Of a stretch of DNA of 60,258 nt, positions 1 to 8,203 are shown one piece after another; position 1 is the first letter of the stretch; each line of letters starts with the position of its first letter. Location of the stretch: contig JAEUTI010000049.1 of assembly GCA_016788065.1 (NCBI GenBank), positions 1 through 60,258 of the forward strand. Direction: 5' to 3'. The translations under genes were made by a program, and so were the position numbers. Below the pieces are notes generated by a model. It saw nothing but the letters and a program-made list of their open reading frames with translations, made no database searches and was not told where the DNA came from. Origin of the DNA: Bacteroidia bacterium. Its GTDB lineage: Bacteria; Bacteroidota; Bacteroidia; AKYH767-A; OLB10.

Positions 1-373
1 AAAAATTAATAACGGCATTAGTTTTCTATTCAGAGTTCAGTGTTTTTCACTTTTAATTTTTAAGAATTATGTTTTTACTTATAAATATAATTGCTCAGGA
101 AAATCTCTTTTCGTCCTCAAATTGTTTTTATTGAATGTTGATTAACAAGAAATGAATATTGAACAATGACATTTATGCCGAGTGACACATTGATTTTGCG
201 AAGAATGCCATCTAAAATTTATCATCTATAATTTATCATCATCACGAAATTTATTTCTGCGATGGTTTAAATCTATCATTTATCAACATAACAGATTTCC
301 TATTGAGCAGAAACATATTCTTCGCACACTGAACCCAGGTCCCCGCAAGGAGCCCTGAAGTTTGCTTCAGTGG
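1..373. other. Non-coding left edge with short repeats
   Basis: No credible gene is visible here. The stretch is AT-rich, with near-repeats of the type aatttatcat between about 215 and 290. A 10-base inverted repeat, tgcgaagaat at 197-206 and attcttcgca at 317-326, encloses it. The right end runs into the stem-loop that overlaps the pdxJ stop codon. The window edge may cut a larger intergenic region. Confidence 0.5.
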
Positions 374-386
374 CTATGATGCGGGG
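341..386 (-). terminator. Branched stem-loop over the pdxJ stop codon
   Basis: Three nested pairings are visible: ccccgc (341-346) with gcgggg (381-386), agcc (351-354) with ggct (372-375), and ctgaag (355-360) with cttcag (365-370) around a tttg loop. The pdxJ stop codon (376-374) lies inside. There is no clear U-run after it on the minus strand, so it may be an mRNA 3' end structure rather than an intrinsic terminator. Confidence 0.35.
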
Positions 387-1105
387 TCATTTATCATCAT
401 TTTCCTCTTATACATTTGAATCGTATTCTCAAGTCCATAATAAAGTGCATCACTAATTAGTGCATGTCCAATAGATACCTCCTGAAGATGAGGAATGTTT
501 TGCGCGAAGAAAGCCAGATTTTCGAGACTTAAGTCGTGACCTGCGTTTAGACCCAGACCGTTAGCATGGGCTGCTTCTGCTGCAACAATAAATGGTGCAA
601 TTGCTTTTTCCTTATTTTCTTTATAGCCAACAGCATAAGTTTCTGTGTATAACTCAATGCGATCGGTTCCTGTTTCGGCTGCATGTTTTATAAGTTCCGA
701 ATCGGGATTCATAAATACTGAAACACGTAGTCCCGCAGCTTTTAATTCACCGATAATTTTTTTCAAAAGCGATTTTTGTTCAATGGTATTCCAGCCGGCA
801 TTGGATGTCAATACATCTGGTGGATCGGGAACCAGTGTTACTTGCGCAGGCCTGATGGCCAGTACGAGTTTCATGAACTCCGGAGAAGGATATCCTTCAA
901 TATTAAATTCAGTTGTTACTACTTTTTTCAGTTCCACAACATCGCTATACCGGATATGTCTTTCATCGGGCCGGGGATGTACCGTTATGCCATCAGCGCC
1001 AAAGCGTTCGCAATCAATTGCAACTTGAATCACATTGGGTGTATTGCCTCCGCGGGCATTTCTGAGAGTGGCTATTTTGTTTATATTAACACTTAACTTG
1101 ATCAT
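374..1105 (-). CDS. pdxJ: Pyridoxine 5'-phosphate synthase PdxJ
   Basis: PdxJ condenses 1-deoxy-D-xylulose 5-phosphate with 3-amino-2-oxopropyl phosphate to give pyridoxine 5'-phosphate, the last ring-forming step of the DXP-dependent vitamin B6 pathway, in the cytosol. The 243-residue length is normal for this TIM-barrel family. Seen directly: the N-terminal [14 protein letters not shown] segment, the phosphate and active-site stretch [10 protein letters not shown] with His43, the NIEGYPS segment with Glu70, and [12 protein letters not shown] with His190. These match the His/Glu/His positions known as catalytic in the family. It reads away from the rightward envelope genes. A TACATTTG -7 element (1148-1141) lies about 35 bases upstream of the ATG. 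The family call is secure. Confidence 0.97.
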   Translation of the reverse strand: MIKLSVNINKIATLRNARGGNTPNVIQVAIDCERFGADGITVHPRPDERHIRYSDVVELKKVVTTEFNIEGYPSPEFMKLVLAIRPAQVTLVPDPPDVLTSNAGWNTIEQKSLLKKIIGELKAAGLRVSVFMNPDSELIKHAAETGTDRIELYTETYAVGYKENKEKAIAPFIVAAEAAHANGLGLNAGHDLSLENLAFFAQNIPHLQEVSIGHALISDALYYGLENTIQMYKRKMMINDPAS

Positions 1106-1435
1106 GCTTAACGAATTTAACGATTCAGGACTTTACACTGCAAATGTATCAGGTTCAAGAAACAAATACAGTAAAATATTTCAATTTATATTCTCAATGA
1201 ACTTGCTTTCAATACCGAGGTTGTGAAGGTTGTTACGGGTTTTTGGTCAAAGATTCACTATCAACATCCTGCCTAATTAATTCATTGAGAAATAGATGCT
1301 TTGTTTTGAGCAATCGAAAAGAACTTAAGTAGGCTGTAGCAATTGAACGTTATTGCTGTCATAAACGGAATTCTTCATATCTTTCGAAACAACAGTATTT
1401 TTATCCGCCAAGAAATTTGAAGTTTATAGAAATTC
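1106..1435. other. Intergenic region between pdxJ and the sulfotransferase
   Basis: This 330-base AT-rich spacer separates two divergent genes. It holds the pdxJ -7 element near its left end. I see no ORF with coding character, no strong hairpin and no clear promoter for the rightward gene. Confidence 0.5.
1141..1148 (-). promoter_or_regulatory. Putative -7 element for pdxJ
   Basis: On the minus strand this reads TACATTTG, an exact match to the Bacteroidota -7 consensus TAnnTTTG. It ends 35 bases before the pdxJ start codon. A well-spaced TTG -33 element is not obvious. Confidence 0.45.
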
Positions 1436-2338
1436 ATGTCTGATCTTCCAAATCTTTACATACCCGGAGCCATGAAATCAGGGACCAGCTCCCTGTGGAA
1501 GTATTTAGACAAGCATCCTGATATTTTTATGTCTGAAATCAAAGAACCCAGTTTCTGGATTGATGATAAAAAATATCCTGATCTTGAATCGTACAGAATG
1601 TTATTCAGGAACGGTAGCAATCATTTATACCGTGGAGACGCCAGTGCCATGTATATGGCATTTGATACTTTTGCTGAAAGGATTAAAATCCATACTCCTG
1701 ATGCAAAATTAATTTGTATCCTTCGCAATCCCATTGACCGCGTTTGGTCGCATTACTGGTTTCTCAGAGGAAGAGGCTTTGCTCGTATGCCTTTCAAAGA
1801 AACATTTTTGGAAAGCGTGAATGCAACCCCTGATTTCAGTCAACTCTCCATTACCGATAAAGGACAATACTATCACAGTTTTGGTCTTTATGGTAGATCA
1901 CTTTCCAGAATCTATGATAAATTCGATCGTACCAATATCCTGATTCTTGAAACCAATCAATTAAAAAACTTTCCTCTTGAAACAGTGAATTCATGTTTCA
2001 GATTTTTGAATCTTTCCGAATTAAATGAAATTACAGAAGAAAATCTTAATCCGACTATACTGTTATCAGACCCCGATGCATACTATAAGAGATTGAATTT
2101 TATGTATGGAAATAATCCTTTTAAGAGGTTACTGAAGCATATTATTCCAAAGTCGTTTGGTCAAAAGTTCAGAAAAGGAATTTCAGATACTATGTACGCT
2201 GCGATGACAACCAAACAAGCTTACCCTGCGATGACAGTAGAAGAAAGGAATTGGGTAGCATCCTATTACAGGGATGATGTCGCTTTATTGAAGCAAGTTA
2301 CAGGCATGTCATTCCCGGAATGGCAGGATTTTATCTGA
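1436..2338 (+). CDS. Sulfotransferase domain protein
   Basis: This is a likely PAPS-dependent sulfotransferase that moves a sulfate group from 3'-phosphoadenylyl sulfate to an acceptor I cannot identify. The N-terminus has the 5'-phosphosulfate-binding loop (GAMKSGTSSLWKYL, residues 11-24) and residues 97-108 carry the 3'-phosphate motif RNPIDRVWSHYW. The C-terminal EERNWVASYYRDDV stretch is typical of heparan-sulfate-type and related bacterial enzymes. No signal peptide is visible, so the protein is probably cytosolic. It stands alone between pdxJ and the CBS gene with long gaps on both sides, and no PAPS-synthesis or glycan genes are nearby. Likely targets in such bacteria are surface glycans or small metabolites, but that is inference. 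Confidence 0.88.
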   Translation: MSDLPNLYIPGAMKSGTSSLWKYLDKHPDIFMSEIKEPSFWIDDKKYPDLESYRMLFRNGSNHLYRGDASAMYMAFDTFAERIKIHTPDAKLICILRNPIDRVWSHYWFLRGRGFARMPFKETFLESVNATPDFSQLSITDKGQYYHSFGLYGRSLSRIYDKFDRTNILILETNQLKNFPLETVNSCFRFLNLSELNEITEENLNPTILLSDPDAYYKRLNFMYGNNPFKRLLKHIIPKSFGQKFRKGISDTMYAAMTTKQAYPAMTVEERNWVASYYRDDVALLKQVTGMSFPEWQDFI

Positions 2339-2433
2339 TTTATTTTTTGTTTGATTATTCGGCTTGCCTTTTGCAGAGATACTTTCCGATCTGAAATAAA
2401 TTAATAATGCCACTATTCGTCATACAAATGTAT

Positions 2434-2480
2434 TATGTTTGCGGCGGTACAACCATTCCACTGTTTCAATCGTATATTTA
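2434..2480 (+). promoter_or_regulatory. Putative promoter(s) before the CBS gene
   Basis: TATGTTTG at 2434-2441 matches TAnnTTTG exactly and would give a leader of roughly 45 bases. A second, weaker element TATATTTA at 2473-2480 ends four bases before the ATG at 2485. No convincing -33 TTG was found for either. Confidence 0.4.
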
Positions 2481-2484
2481 CTGA

Positions 2485-3147
2485 ATGTTACTAAGAAATC
2501 TCATAAAGGATCTGATTCCGCCACTCAAGACTACCGATACAGCCCGGCAGGCATTGAGGTGGATGGCTGAATTCAGACATAGCAACCTGCCGGTCATTGG
2601 CCGCACAGGTTATATGGGATTGGTTTACGAGACCGATTTGCAGAAACTCGAAAACCTGGATGTGCCGCTTCACAGCCTTTCAATTCCCTTTAACCGATTG
2701 TTTGTGAATGAGTACCAGCATATTTTTGATGCTATTAAGTTTGCCGCTAACAACGACTTTTCCGTTATTCCCGTGCTCAACGACAAAGATCAGTACATCG
2801 GTTTAGTTACTATTTTCGATATCATCCATGCTTTGGCAGAAGCCAATTCGGTTCAAAATCCCGGAGGTATTGTGGTTTTGGAAGTCGATCGCAAAGATTA
2901 TTCTTTGGGAGAAATTTCCCGAATTGCAGAATCGGAGGGAGCCCAGATATTAAGTGCCAGTGCTATTGTAACTGCTGATCCTGACCGCATTGAAGTTACT
3001 TTAAAAATCAACCGCATCGATCTTACCCGTATTTTGGCAGGATTTTACCGCAACAATTACGATGTGAAAGCATCTTATCATCAAAGTGAATTTCAGCAGG
3101 ATCTGCAATCACGCTATGATGCTTTCATGAACTATCTCAAAATGTAA
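2485..3147 (+). CDS. CBS-pair protein with C-terminal ACT-like domain
   Basis: This is a 220-residue soluble protein. Residues about 1-120 form two CBS motifs; the second ends in YIGLVTIFDIIHALAE, typical of a CBS strand-helix. Residues about 130-205 look like an ACT-type ligand-binding domain. CBS pairs bind adenine nucleotides and ACT domains bind small ligands, so the protein is probably a metabolite-sensing regulator; its partner is unknown. It opens a tight rightward run with the BamA-like gene (21-base gap) and nadK (14-base gap), so it may respond to nucleotide state alongside NAD kinase. That last point is inference. No catalytic domain is visible. Confidence 0.85.
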   Translation: MLLRNLIKDLIPPLKTTDTARQALRWMAEFRHSNLPVIGRTGYMGLVYETDLQKLENLDVPLHSLSIPFNRLFVNEYQHIFDAIKFAANNDFSVIPVLNDKDQYIGLVTIFDIIHALAEANSVQNPGGIVVLEVDRKDYSLGEISRIAESEGAQILSASAIVTADPDRIEVTLKINRIDLTRILAGFYRNNYDVKASYHQSEFQQDLQSRYDAFMNYLKM

Positions 3148-3152
3148 CTTTG
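3145..3152 (+). promoter_or_regulatory. Putative -7 element before the BamA-like gene
   Basis: TAACTTTG overlaps the last codon and stop of the CBS gene and ends 16 bases before the ATG at 3169. It matches TAnnTTTG and may give an internal start within the operon. Confidence 0.4.
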
Positions 3153-3168
3153 CTGCAATTTATAGCAG

Positions 3169-4608
3169 ATGAGATTTACCGGAATATTCTTATTCTTTGC
3201 TTTTGTATTTTCCTTTGCGGGAAGAAGTGCTGAATCGTTCCCACTCAATCATTCTTCGGAAGCCGATACGCTTTTAACCGACAACGATACCATCATTATT
3301 TCGCAGCTCATCATTACCGGAAATCAGGTAACACGCATGAGTATTATTCAACGGGAACTGGTAATTCATGAACTTGATACGCTGCCCAGAATTGTTTTTG
3401 AACGTGCTATTGAACGTACGAAGGAGAATCTGATGAATACCAATCTCTTCAATTTCGTTACCATTCAACACCAGAAACTATCGAAAACGGAATATGCGGT
3501 AATTATTGATTTGAAAGAGCGCTGGTATGTTTTTCCGGTTCCAATTTTCGAGTTGGTGGATAGGAATTTTAATGAATTTGTGAAGTCGGGTGACTGGTCG
3601 AGGATCAATTACGGAGCTTATCTGAACTGGGATAATTTCAGAGGTATGAATGAATCATTACGATTGCTTTTTCGCTGGGGATACTCACAAAGAATAGGTG
3701 TTTCGTATGCTATTCCTTTTATCAATAAAAACCAGGAAGAAGGTTTAATTGTAGGTGCAAGCTATTCGCGTAACAGAGAAGCCGGATATAAAGTTGATGA
3801 AAGTAAATTGATTTTATTTAAGGATGAAAATGATTTTGTGAGAAAAGAAATTGCTGCAGGAATCAGATATACACATCGAAATGGTTTTTACGATACCGGA
3901 AGTTTTGCGGCAGAGTATCGATACAACAGTATCTCGGATACCATCGCACAACTTAATCCGGAATTTCTTGGACAAGGACGAACCCGACAAGAATTAATCA
4001 CACTGTCCTGGCAATTTCGCCGCGATCACCGCGATTTTAAAATCTACCCGTTGAAAGGATATTTATTTGATGTGGATGTAGTGAAGCAAGGCATTGGTGT
4101 ATTGGCTAATGAACCCGATTTGCTCTATCTCGCTGCACAGGTAAAATACTTCAAACAACTGGCACCAAGATGGTATACAACACACACTGTTAAAGGAAAA
4201 TTATCGGGACAAAGTGATGCTTCATTTTTCAATACCCGCGGGTTTGGTTATGGCAATGAACTGGTTCGTGGCTATGAGTTTTATGTAATACCCGGACAAA
4301 ATTATCTGCTATCAAGAAATAGTTTCAAATTTGCTTTATTACCTACAAGAGTGCTTGCTTTGCCATTTAACTTCCTGGAAAAATTCAGAACCATTCCCTA
4401 TGCATTTTATCTCAATGCAAATTTTGATTTGGGATATGTACGTGACCGGCAAACCCGGGGATTAAATCCGCTGGCTAACACTTTACAGTTAGGTTATGGG
4501 GTGGGATTAGATTACGTGACTTACTACAATCTTGTTTTCAGAATGGAATATTCATTCAATAAATTTGGTGAAAACGGATTTTTTCTGCACTTTACAGCAC
4601 CTATTTGA
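3169..4608 (+). CDS. BamA/TamA-like outer-membrane protein, short form
   Basis: The protein has 479 residues with a signal peptide (about residues 1-22). It then carries one clear POTRA-like module beginning near IIISQLIITGNQVTRMSIIQ and a C-terminal 16-stranded-type barrel of the bacterial surface antigen family. The barrel contains GFGYGNELVRGYEFY near residue 355, which resembles the conserved VRGY/F loop (L6) of Omp85 proteins. It is much shorter than BamA (862 residues in this window) and has few POTRA repeats, so it is better seen as an accessory Omp85 protein, perhaps for translocation or insertion of a specific client. It sits between the CBS gene and nadK in a likely operon. The client is unknown. 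Confidence 0.85.
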   Translation: MRFTGIFLFFAFVFSFAGRSAESFPLNHSSEADTLLTDNDTIIISQLIITGNQVTRMSIIQRELVIHELDTLPRIVFERAIERTKENLMNTNLFNFVTIQHQKLSKTEYAVIIDLKERWYVFPVPIFELVDRNFNEFVKSGDWSRINYGAYLNWDNFRGMNESLRLLFRWGYSQRIGVSYAIPFINKNQEEGLIVGASYSRNREAGYKVDESKLILFKDENDFVRKEIAAGIRYTHRNGFYDTGSFAAEYRYNSISDTIAQLNPEFLGQGRTRQELITLSWQFRRDHRDFKIYPLKGYLFDVDVVKQGIGVLANEPDLLYLAAQVKYFKQLAPRWYTTHTVKGKLSGQSDASFFNTRGFGYGNELVRGYEFYVIPGQNYLLSRNSFKFALLPTRVLALPFNFLEKFRTIPYAFYLNANFDLGYVRDRQTRGLNPLANTLQLGYGVGLDYVTYYNLVFRMEYSFNKFGENGFFLHFTAPI

Positions 4609-4622
4609 TTTAAGAACTTAAG

Positions 4623-5504
4623 ATGATGAAAATTGCGATTTATGGTCGTTCCGGTTCGGTAGCCGTTGTACCTTTTGTTGAGAATCTGCTTAAAGAACTG
4701 AAGCGGGTAGGATTAACAGGAGTGATTTATCATCCGTTTTTAAACTTTCTCAAACATAATTCAACCATCGATCTCAACTATGAAACGTTTTCATCCCATG
4801 ATGAAATAAGAGGTAAGGTCGATTTTTTATTTAGTCTGGGTGGTGATGGTACCATGCTGGATACCATTTCATTGGTCCGCGACAGTGGCATTCCGATTGT
4901 CGGAATTAATACCGGTCGCCTGGGTTTTCTTGCCGGAATTTCGAAAGATGCAATCGGAAGTTGCCTCGACAGTCTCATTCAGGGCAGATACGATCTCGAT
5001 CAACGGTCATTGATTCGTCTGGAAACAAACCGGTCACTTTTTGGGGAGGTGAACTATGCTTTGAACGAGATCACCATCCACAAAAAAGATAGTTCTTCCA
5101 TGATCATAATCCATACTTACCTGAATGGTGAGTATCTCAATAGCTATTGGGCAGATGGATTGATCATCGCAACTCCCACAGGATCAACTGGTTATTCATT
5201 AAGTTGTGGTGGTCCCATCATAGTTCCACAATCCGAAAATTTTGTCATTACGCCAATCGCTCCCCATAACCTTAATGTACGTCCCATCGTAGTATCGGAT
5301 AAGTATGTCATTTCGCTGGAAGTTGAAGGGCGCAGTCAGTATTTTCTGGCTTCCCTCGACAGCCGGTCGGTGACAATTGACTCCTCGATCCAGTTAGCTG
5401 CCCGGAAAGAAGATTTCATGGCAAAAATTGTCCGTTTACATGACCAGAATTTCCTGGTGACGCTGAGGGACAAGCTGATGTGGGGTTTGGATGCCAGAAA
5501 TTGA
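4623..5504 (+). CDS. nadK: NAD kinase
   Basis: This enzyme phosphorylates NAD to NADP in the cytosol using ATP or polyphosphate. Diagnostic motifs are present: GGDGTMLD at residues 73-80 (catalytic GGDGT loop), the NE pair at 148-149 that contacts the adenosine part of NAD, and ATPTGSTGYSLS at 183-194. The length of 293 residues is normal for bacterial NadK. The ATG at 4623 is followed directly by a second ATG; either would give essentially the same protein. It follows the BamA-like gene by 14 bases. The glutamine-dependent NAD synthase is also in this window (32.8-34.4 kb) but in a separate unit. Confidence 0.96.
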   Translation: MMKIAIYGRSGSVAVVPFVENLLKELKRVGLTGVIYHPFLNFLKHNSTIDLNYETFSSHDEIRGKVDFLFSLGGDGTMLDTISLVRDSGIPIVGINTGRLGFLAGISKDAIGSCLDSLIQGRYDLDQRSLIRLETNRSLFGEVNYALNEITIHKKDSSSMIIIHTYLNGEYLNSYWADGLIIATPTGSTGYSLSCGGPIIVPQSENFVITPIAPHNLNVRPIVVSDKYVISLEVEGRSQYFLASLDSRSVTIDSSIQLAARKEDFMAKIVRLHDQNFLVTLRDKLMWGLDARN

Positions 5505-5578
5505 CCTAAAAAAAGTAAAACCTAAATTTGTTATTAACAATATAATATTTATTTTTGTGGATAACGACTGAACTGATC

Positions 5579-6487
5579 ATGAAAAAAAGCTACATACTTC
5601 TCGTCCTTTCAATTTTGATTCTTCCAGGAATTGTGGAAGCACAACGTTACAAACAGCGCTGGAAATCATATCGTTCCGAATTACACTTCGGTATCGGGCC
5701 AAGTAACTTCCTGGGTGAACTAGGTGGTGCCGATCAGGTGGGAACCAATTATTTCAAGGATCTTGAATTTGGTCAAACACGTTTGGCTGTTGCGGCAGGA
5801 CTTCGTTACAAATTGAGTCAGATGCTCGCTTTGAATACCAAATTGTCATATGGTAAAGTTTCCGGAAGCGACGATTTAACCAAAGAATTCTTCCGTAACT
5901 ATCGTAATCTCGATTTCAAAACCAATATTTGGGAAGCAAGTACCAATCTGGAAATTGCATTTATTCGCGAGCAAGTTGGTCACCGCTACCGTTTGAAAGG
6001 TGTTCGCGGACAACGTGGTTTTGAGATTTCAGCTTATGGATTTATAGGAGTAGGTGTATTTTACTTCAATCCAAAGGGTTCATTAGGAAGCGAATACGTA
6101 AATTTACAATCGCTCGGAACAGAAGGACAGGGAATTTCAAGTACCCGTAAAAAATACAGCAAAGTACAATTAGCCATTCCTTTGGGAATTGGATTTAAGT
6201 ATGCAATCGATCGTCGCTGGGGAGTTGGTTTAGAATACGGTATCCGTAAAACCTTCACCGATTATATCGATGATGCCAGCAAAACTTATTATGACAATAA
6301 CGAAATTCTTTCTTTCAATGGTGCTGTAGCTGCGGCGATGGCAGATAAATCGGATCAGGAATTCCCTTATATCACTGCTGCCGGACAGCAACGTGGTGAC
6401 CCGAGAGATAAAGATGCTTATATGTTTGCTATCATTAGTATCAACTATAAAATCCGTACCGGTCGCTCAGCCTTCCCAATGTTCTAA
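5579..6487 (+). CDS. DUF6089-type outer-membrane beta-barrel protein, copy 1
   Basis: I place the start at 5579 because MKKSYILLVLSILILPGIVEAQ is a complete signal peptide; the longer frame from 5555 adds eight unlikely residues. The mature part alternates aromatic and polar residues as in a small beta-barrel. It shares several blocks with the next gene: FYFNPKGSLG, NLQSLGTEGQG, KYSKVQLAIPLGIGFKY and RKTFTDYIDD. These are features of the DUF6089 family found only in Bacteroidota. The function is unknown. Its place directly upstream of uppS-bamA-skp suggests a role in outer-membrane structure, but that is inference from context. Confidence 0.85.
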   Translation: MKKSYILLVLSILILPGIVEAQRYKQRWKSYRSELHFGIGPSNFLGELGGADQVGTNYFKDLEFGQTRLAVAAGLRYKLSQMLALNTKLSYGKVSGSDDLTKEFFRNYRNLDFKTNIWEASTNLEIAFIREQVGHRYRLKGVRGQRGFEISAYGFIGVGVFYFNPKGSLGSEYVNLQSLGTEGQGISSTRKKYSKVQLAIPLGIGFKYAIDRRWGVGLEYGIRKTFTDYIDDASKTYYDNNEILSFNGAVAAAMADKSDQEFPYITAAGQQRGDPRDKDAYMFAIISINYKIRTGRSAFPMF

Positions 6488-6542
6488 GGTATAGGTAATA
6501 TTTAAAAAGTTGCGGCGTTTCACATGCTGATATGCCGAAGTA

Positions 6543-7394
6543 ATGTTGATGCTGATCAGAATTAGATTCCTCTTATTTTTACTATTAATCACTACCGGAG
6601 TTGTGCATGCACAAAGTTCCGAGATGGGAATATTTTTGGGTACTGCAACCTACAAAGGAGAGATCAGCAATTCGCTGGTTAATGCGAAGTCGCTCAAACC
6701 TGCTGTTGGAATTTTATATCGCAGAAATCTGAATAGTCATTGGGCATATCGGATTGGAATCACCTATGGAACTCCAAATGCGAGTGATGCCGATTCCGAT
6801 GATCCTTACCAACAGCGTAGAAACCTGAGTTTCCGGTCCCGGACTTTCGATGGACATTTTTTGTGGGAGTTCAACTTCTTACCATACCAGATTGCCAATA
6901 ACAGAACCCGGTTTGCACCATTTATTTTTGGAGGATTATCGGTCTACCGCTTTAATCCGCAGGCAGAATTAGGTGACGATTGGTATAATTTGCAACCATT
7001 AGGCACTGAGGGTCAAGGTACTACTGCTTATCCCGATCGTGAAAAATACAAACGTTTGAAAGTGGCCATTCCATTTGGAGGTGGATTCAAATTTAAATTA
7101 TCGAGACGTTTTGGTATGACGGTTGAAGCCGGTGCGAGAAGGTTATTCACCGATTACTTCGATGATGTGAGTACAACCTATGCCGATAAGGATATTTTGC
7201 TGGCGGAAAATGGGGAATTGTCAGTTATTTTATCTGACAGGAGCATCGACGGTCAAGCATTGAACAATACCAACCGTCAGCGGGGAAATGCTTCCGATCG
7301 CGACTGGTATATGTTTACCGGAATTACCATCAATTACTCGCTTTCCAAAAAATACAACGATAATTGTACCCCTTTTCGTGGGAAACTGCGTTAA
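6543..7394 (+). CDS. DUF6089-type outer-membrane beta-barrel protein, copy 2
   Basis: This 283-residue paralog of the preceding gene starts with a signal peptide ending VVHAQ near residue 24. It repeats the family blocks YRFNPQAELG, NLQPLGTEGQG, KRLKVAIPFGGGFKF and RRLFTDYFDDVSTTY. The gap to copy 1 is 55 bases. The two proteins are clearly homologous but diverged, so the duplication is not recent. Both likely sit in the outer membrane. No enzymatic motif is seen and no function is known. Confidence 0.84.
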   Translation: MLMLIRIRFLLFLLLITTGVVHAQSSEMGIFLGTATYKGEISNSLVNAKSLKPAVGILYRRNLNSHWAYRIGITYGTPNASDADSDDPYQQRRNLSFRSRTFDGHFLWEFNFLPYQIANNRTRFAPFIFGGLSVYRFNPQAELGDDWYNLQPLGTEGQGTTAYPDREKYKRLKVAIPFGGGFKFKLSRRFGMTVEAGARRLFTDYFDDVSTTYADKDILLAENGELSVILSDRSIDGQALNNTNRQRGNASDRDWYMFTGITINYSLSKKYNDNCTPFRGKLR

Positions 7395-7421
7395 TGAGAA
7401 AAGCCATAAAGCTTATTTTAT

Positions 7422-7429
7422 TACCTTTG
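7422..7429 (+). promoter_or_regulatory. Putative -7 element before uppS
   Basis: TACCTTTG matches TAnnTTTG and ends 18 bases before the uppS ATG. No well-spaced TTG is visible upstream, so it may be weak or activated. Confidence 0.4.
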
Positions 7430-7447
7430 ACGCTTCCTTAAAAACTG

Positions 7448-8203
7448 ATGAGTTTCAAAGATCAAATCATTGCCGAAAAATTGCCTTTGCACGTTGCCAT
7501 TATTATGGATGGGAATGGCAGATGGGCTAAAAAGCAGGGGAAAATAAGAACATTTGGCCATAAAGGTGGCGTTTTAGCTGTTCGCGATACCGTTGAAGGA
7601 GCGGCGGAACTGGGAGTGAAATTCCTTTCATTATATGCTTTTTCCACTGAAAACTGGAAACGTCCCAGATGGGAAGTGGATGCCTTGATGGAACTGCTGG
7701 TGGACACCATCAGTAAGGAGACTAAAACGCTGATGGACAATAATATAAGTCTGCAAGCAATTGGTGACATGGATAGTTTGCCACCTAAATGCCGCCGACA
7801 ATTGAAGGATACCATAAATATTACCTCGGCTAATACACGAATGACTCTCATTCTTGCGTTAAGCTACAGTTCCAGATGGGAGATTGTGAATGCAACGCGA
7901 AAAATTGCATCTCAGGTTGCATCGGGACAATTGAAACCGGAGGAAATTGATGATGAAGTTTTTGCCAAACAGCTTTGTACCTCATTTTGCCCCGATCCGG
8001 AATTGTTAATCAGAACCAGCGGTGAACACCGTATCAGTAATTTTATGCTTTGGCAAATAGCTTATGCGGAATTATTTTTTACAGAGAAATTATGGCCTGA
8101 TTTCAGGCGCGAAGATCTCTTTGAGGCCATTGTTGATTTCCAAAAACGCGACCGCAGATATGGCATGGTCAATGAAAAACAATCTGATGATCAACATGCT
8201 TAG
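7448..8203 (+). CDS. uppS: Isoprenyl transferase (undecaprenyl diphosphate synthase)
   Basis: This cis-prenyltransferase adds isopentenyl units to farnesyl diphosphate to make the C55 lipid carrier used for peptidoglycan and surface glycans. The start of the catalytic domain reads HVAIIMDGNGRWAKK with the catalytic Asp21. FSTENWKRP follows near residue 75, and IRTSGEHRISNFMLWQ near 185-200 is the conserved substrate-binding segment. The length of 251 residues is normal. It overlaps the start of bamA, so carrier-lipid synthesis and outer-membrane assembly are encoded together. The 5' gap to the DUF6089 gene is 53 bases and carries a possible promoter. Confidence 0.97.
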   Translation: MSFKDQIIAEKLPLHVAIIMDGNGRWAKKQGKIRTFGHKGGVLAVRDTVEGAAELGVKFLSLYAFSTENWKRPRWEVDALMELLVDTISKETKTLMDNNISLQAIGDMDSLPPKCRRQLKDTINITSANTRMTLILALSYSSRWEIVNATRKIASQVASGQLKPEEIDDEVFAKQLCTSFCPDPELLIRTSGEHRISNFMLWQIAYAELFFTEKLWPDFRREDLFEAIVDFQKRDRRYGMVNEKQSDDQHA

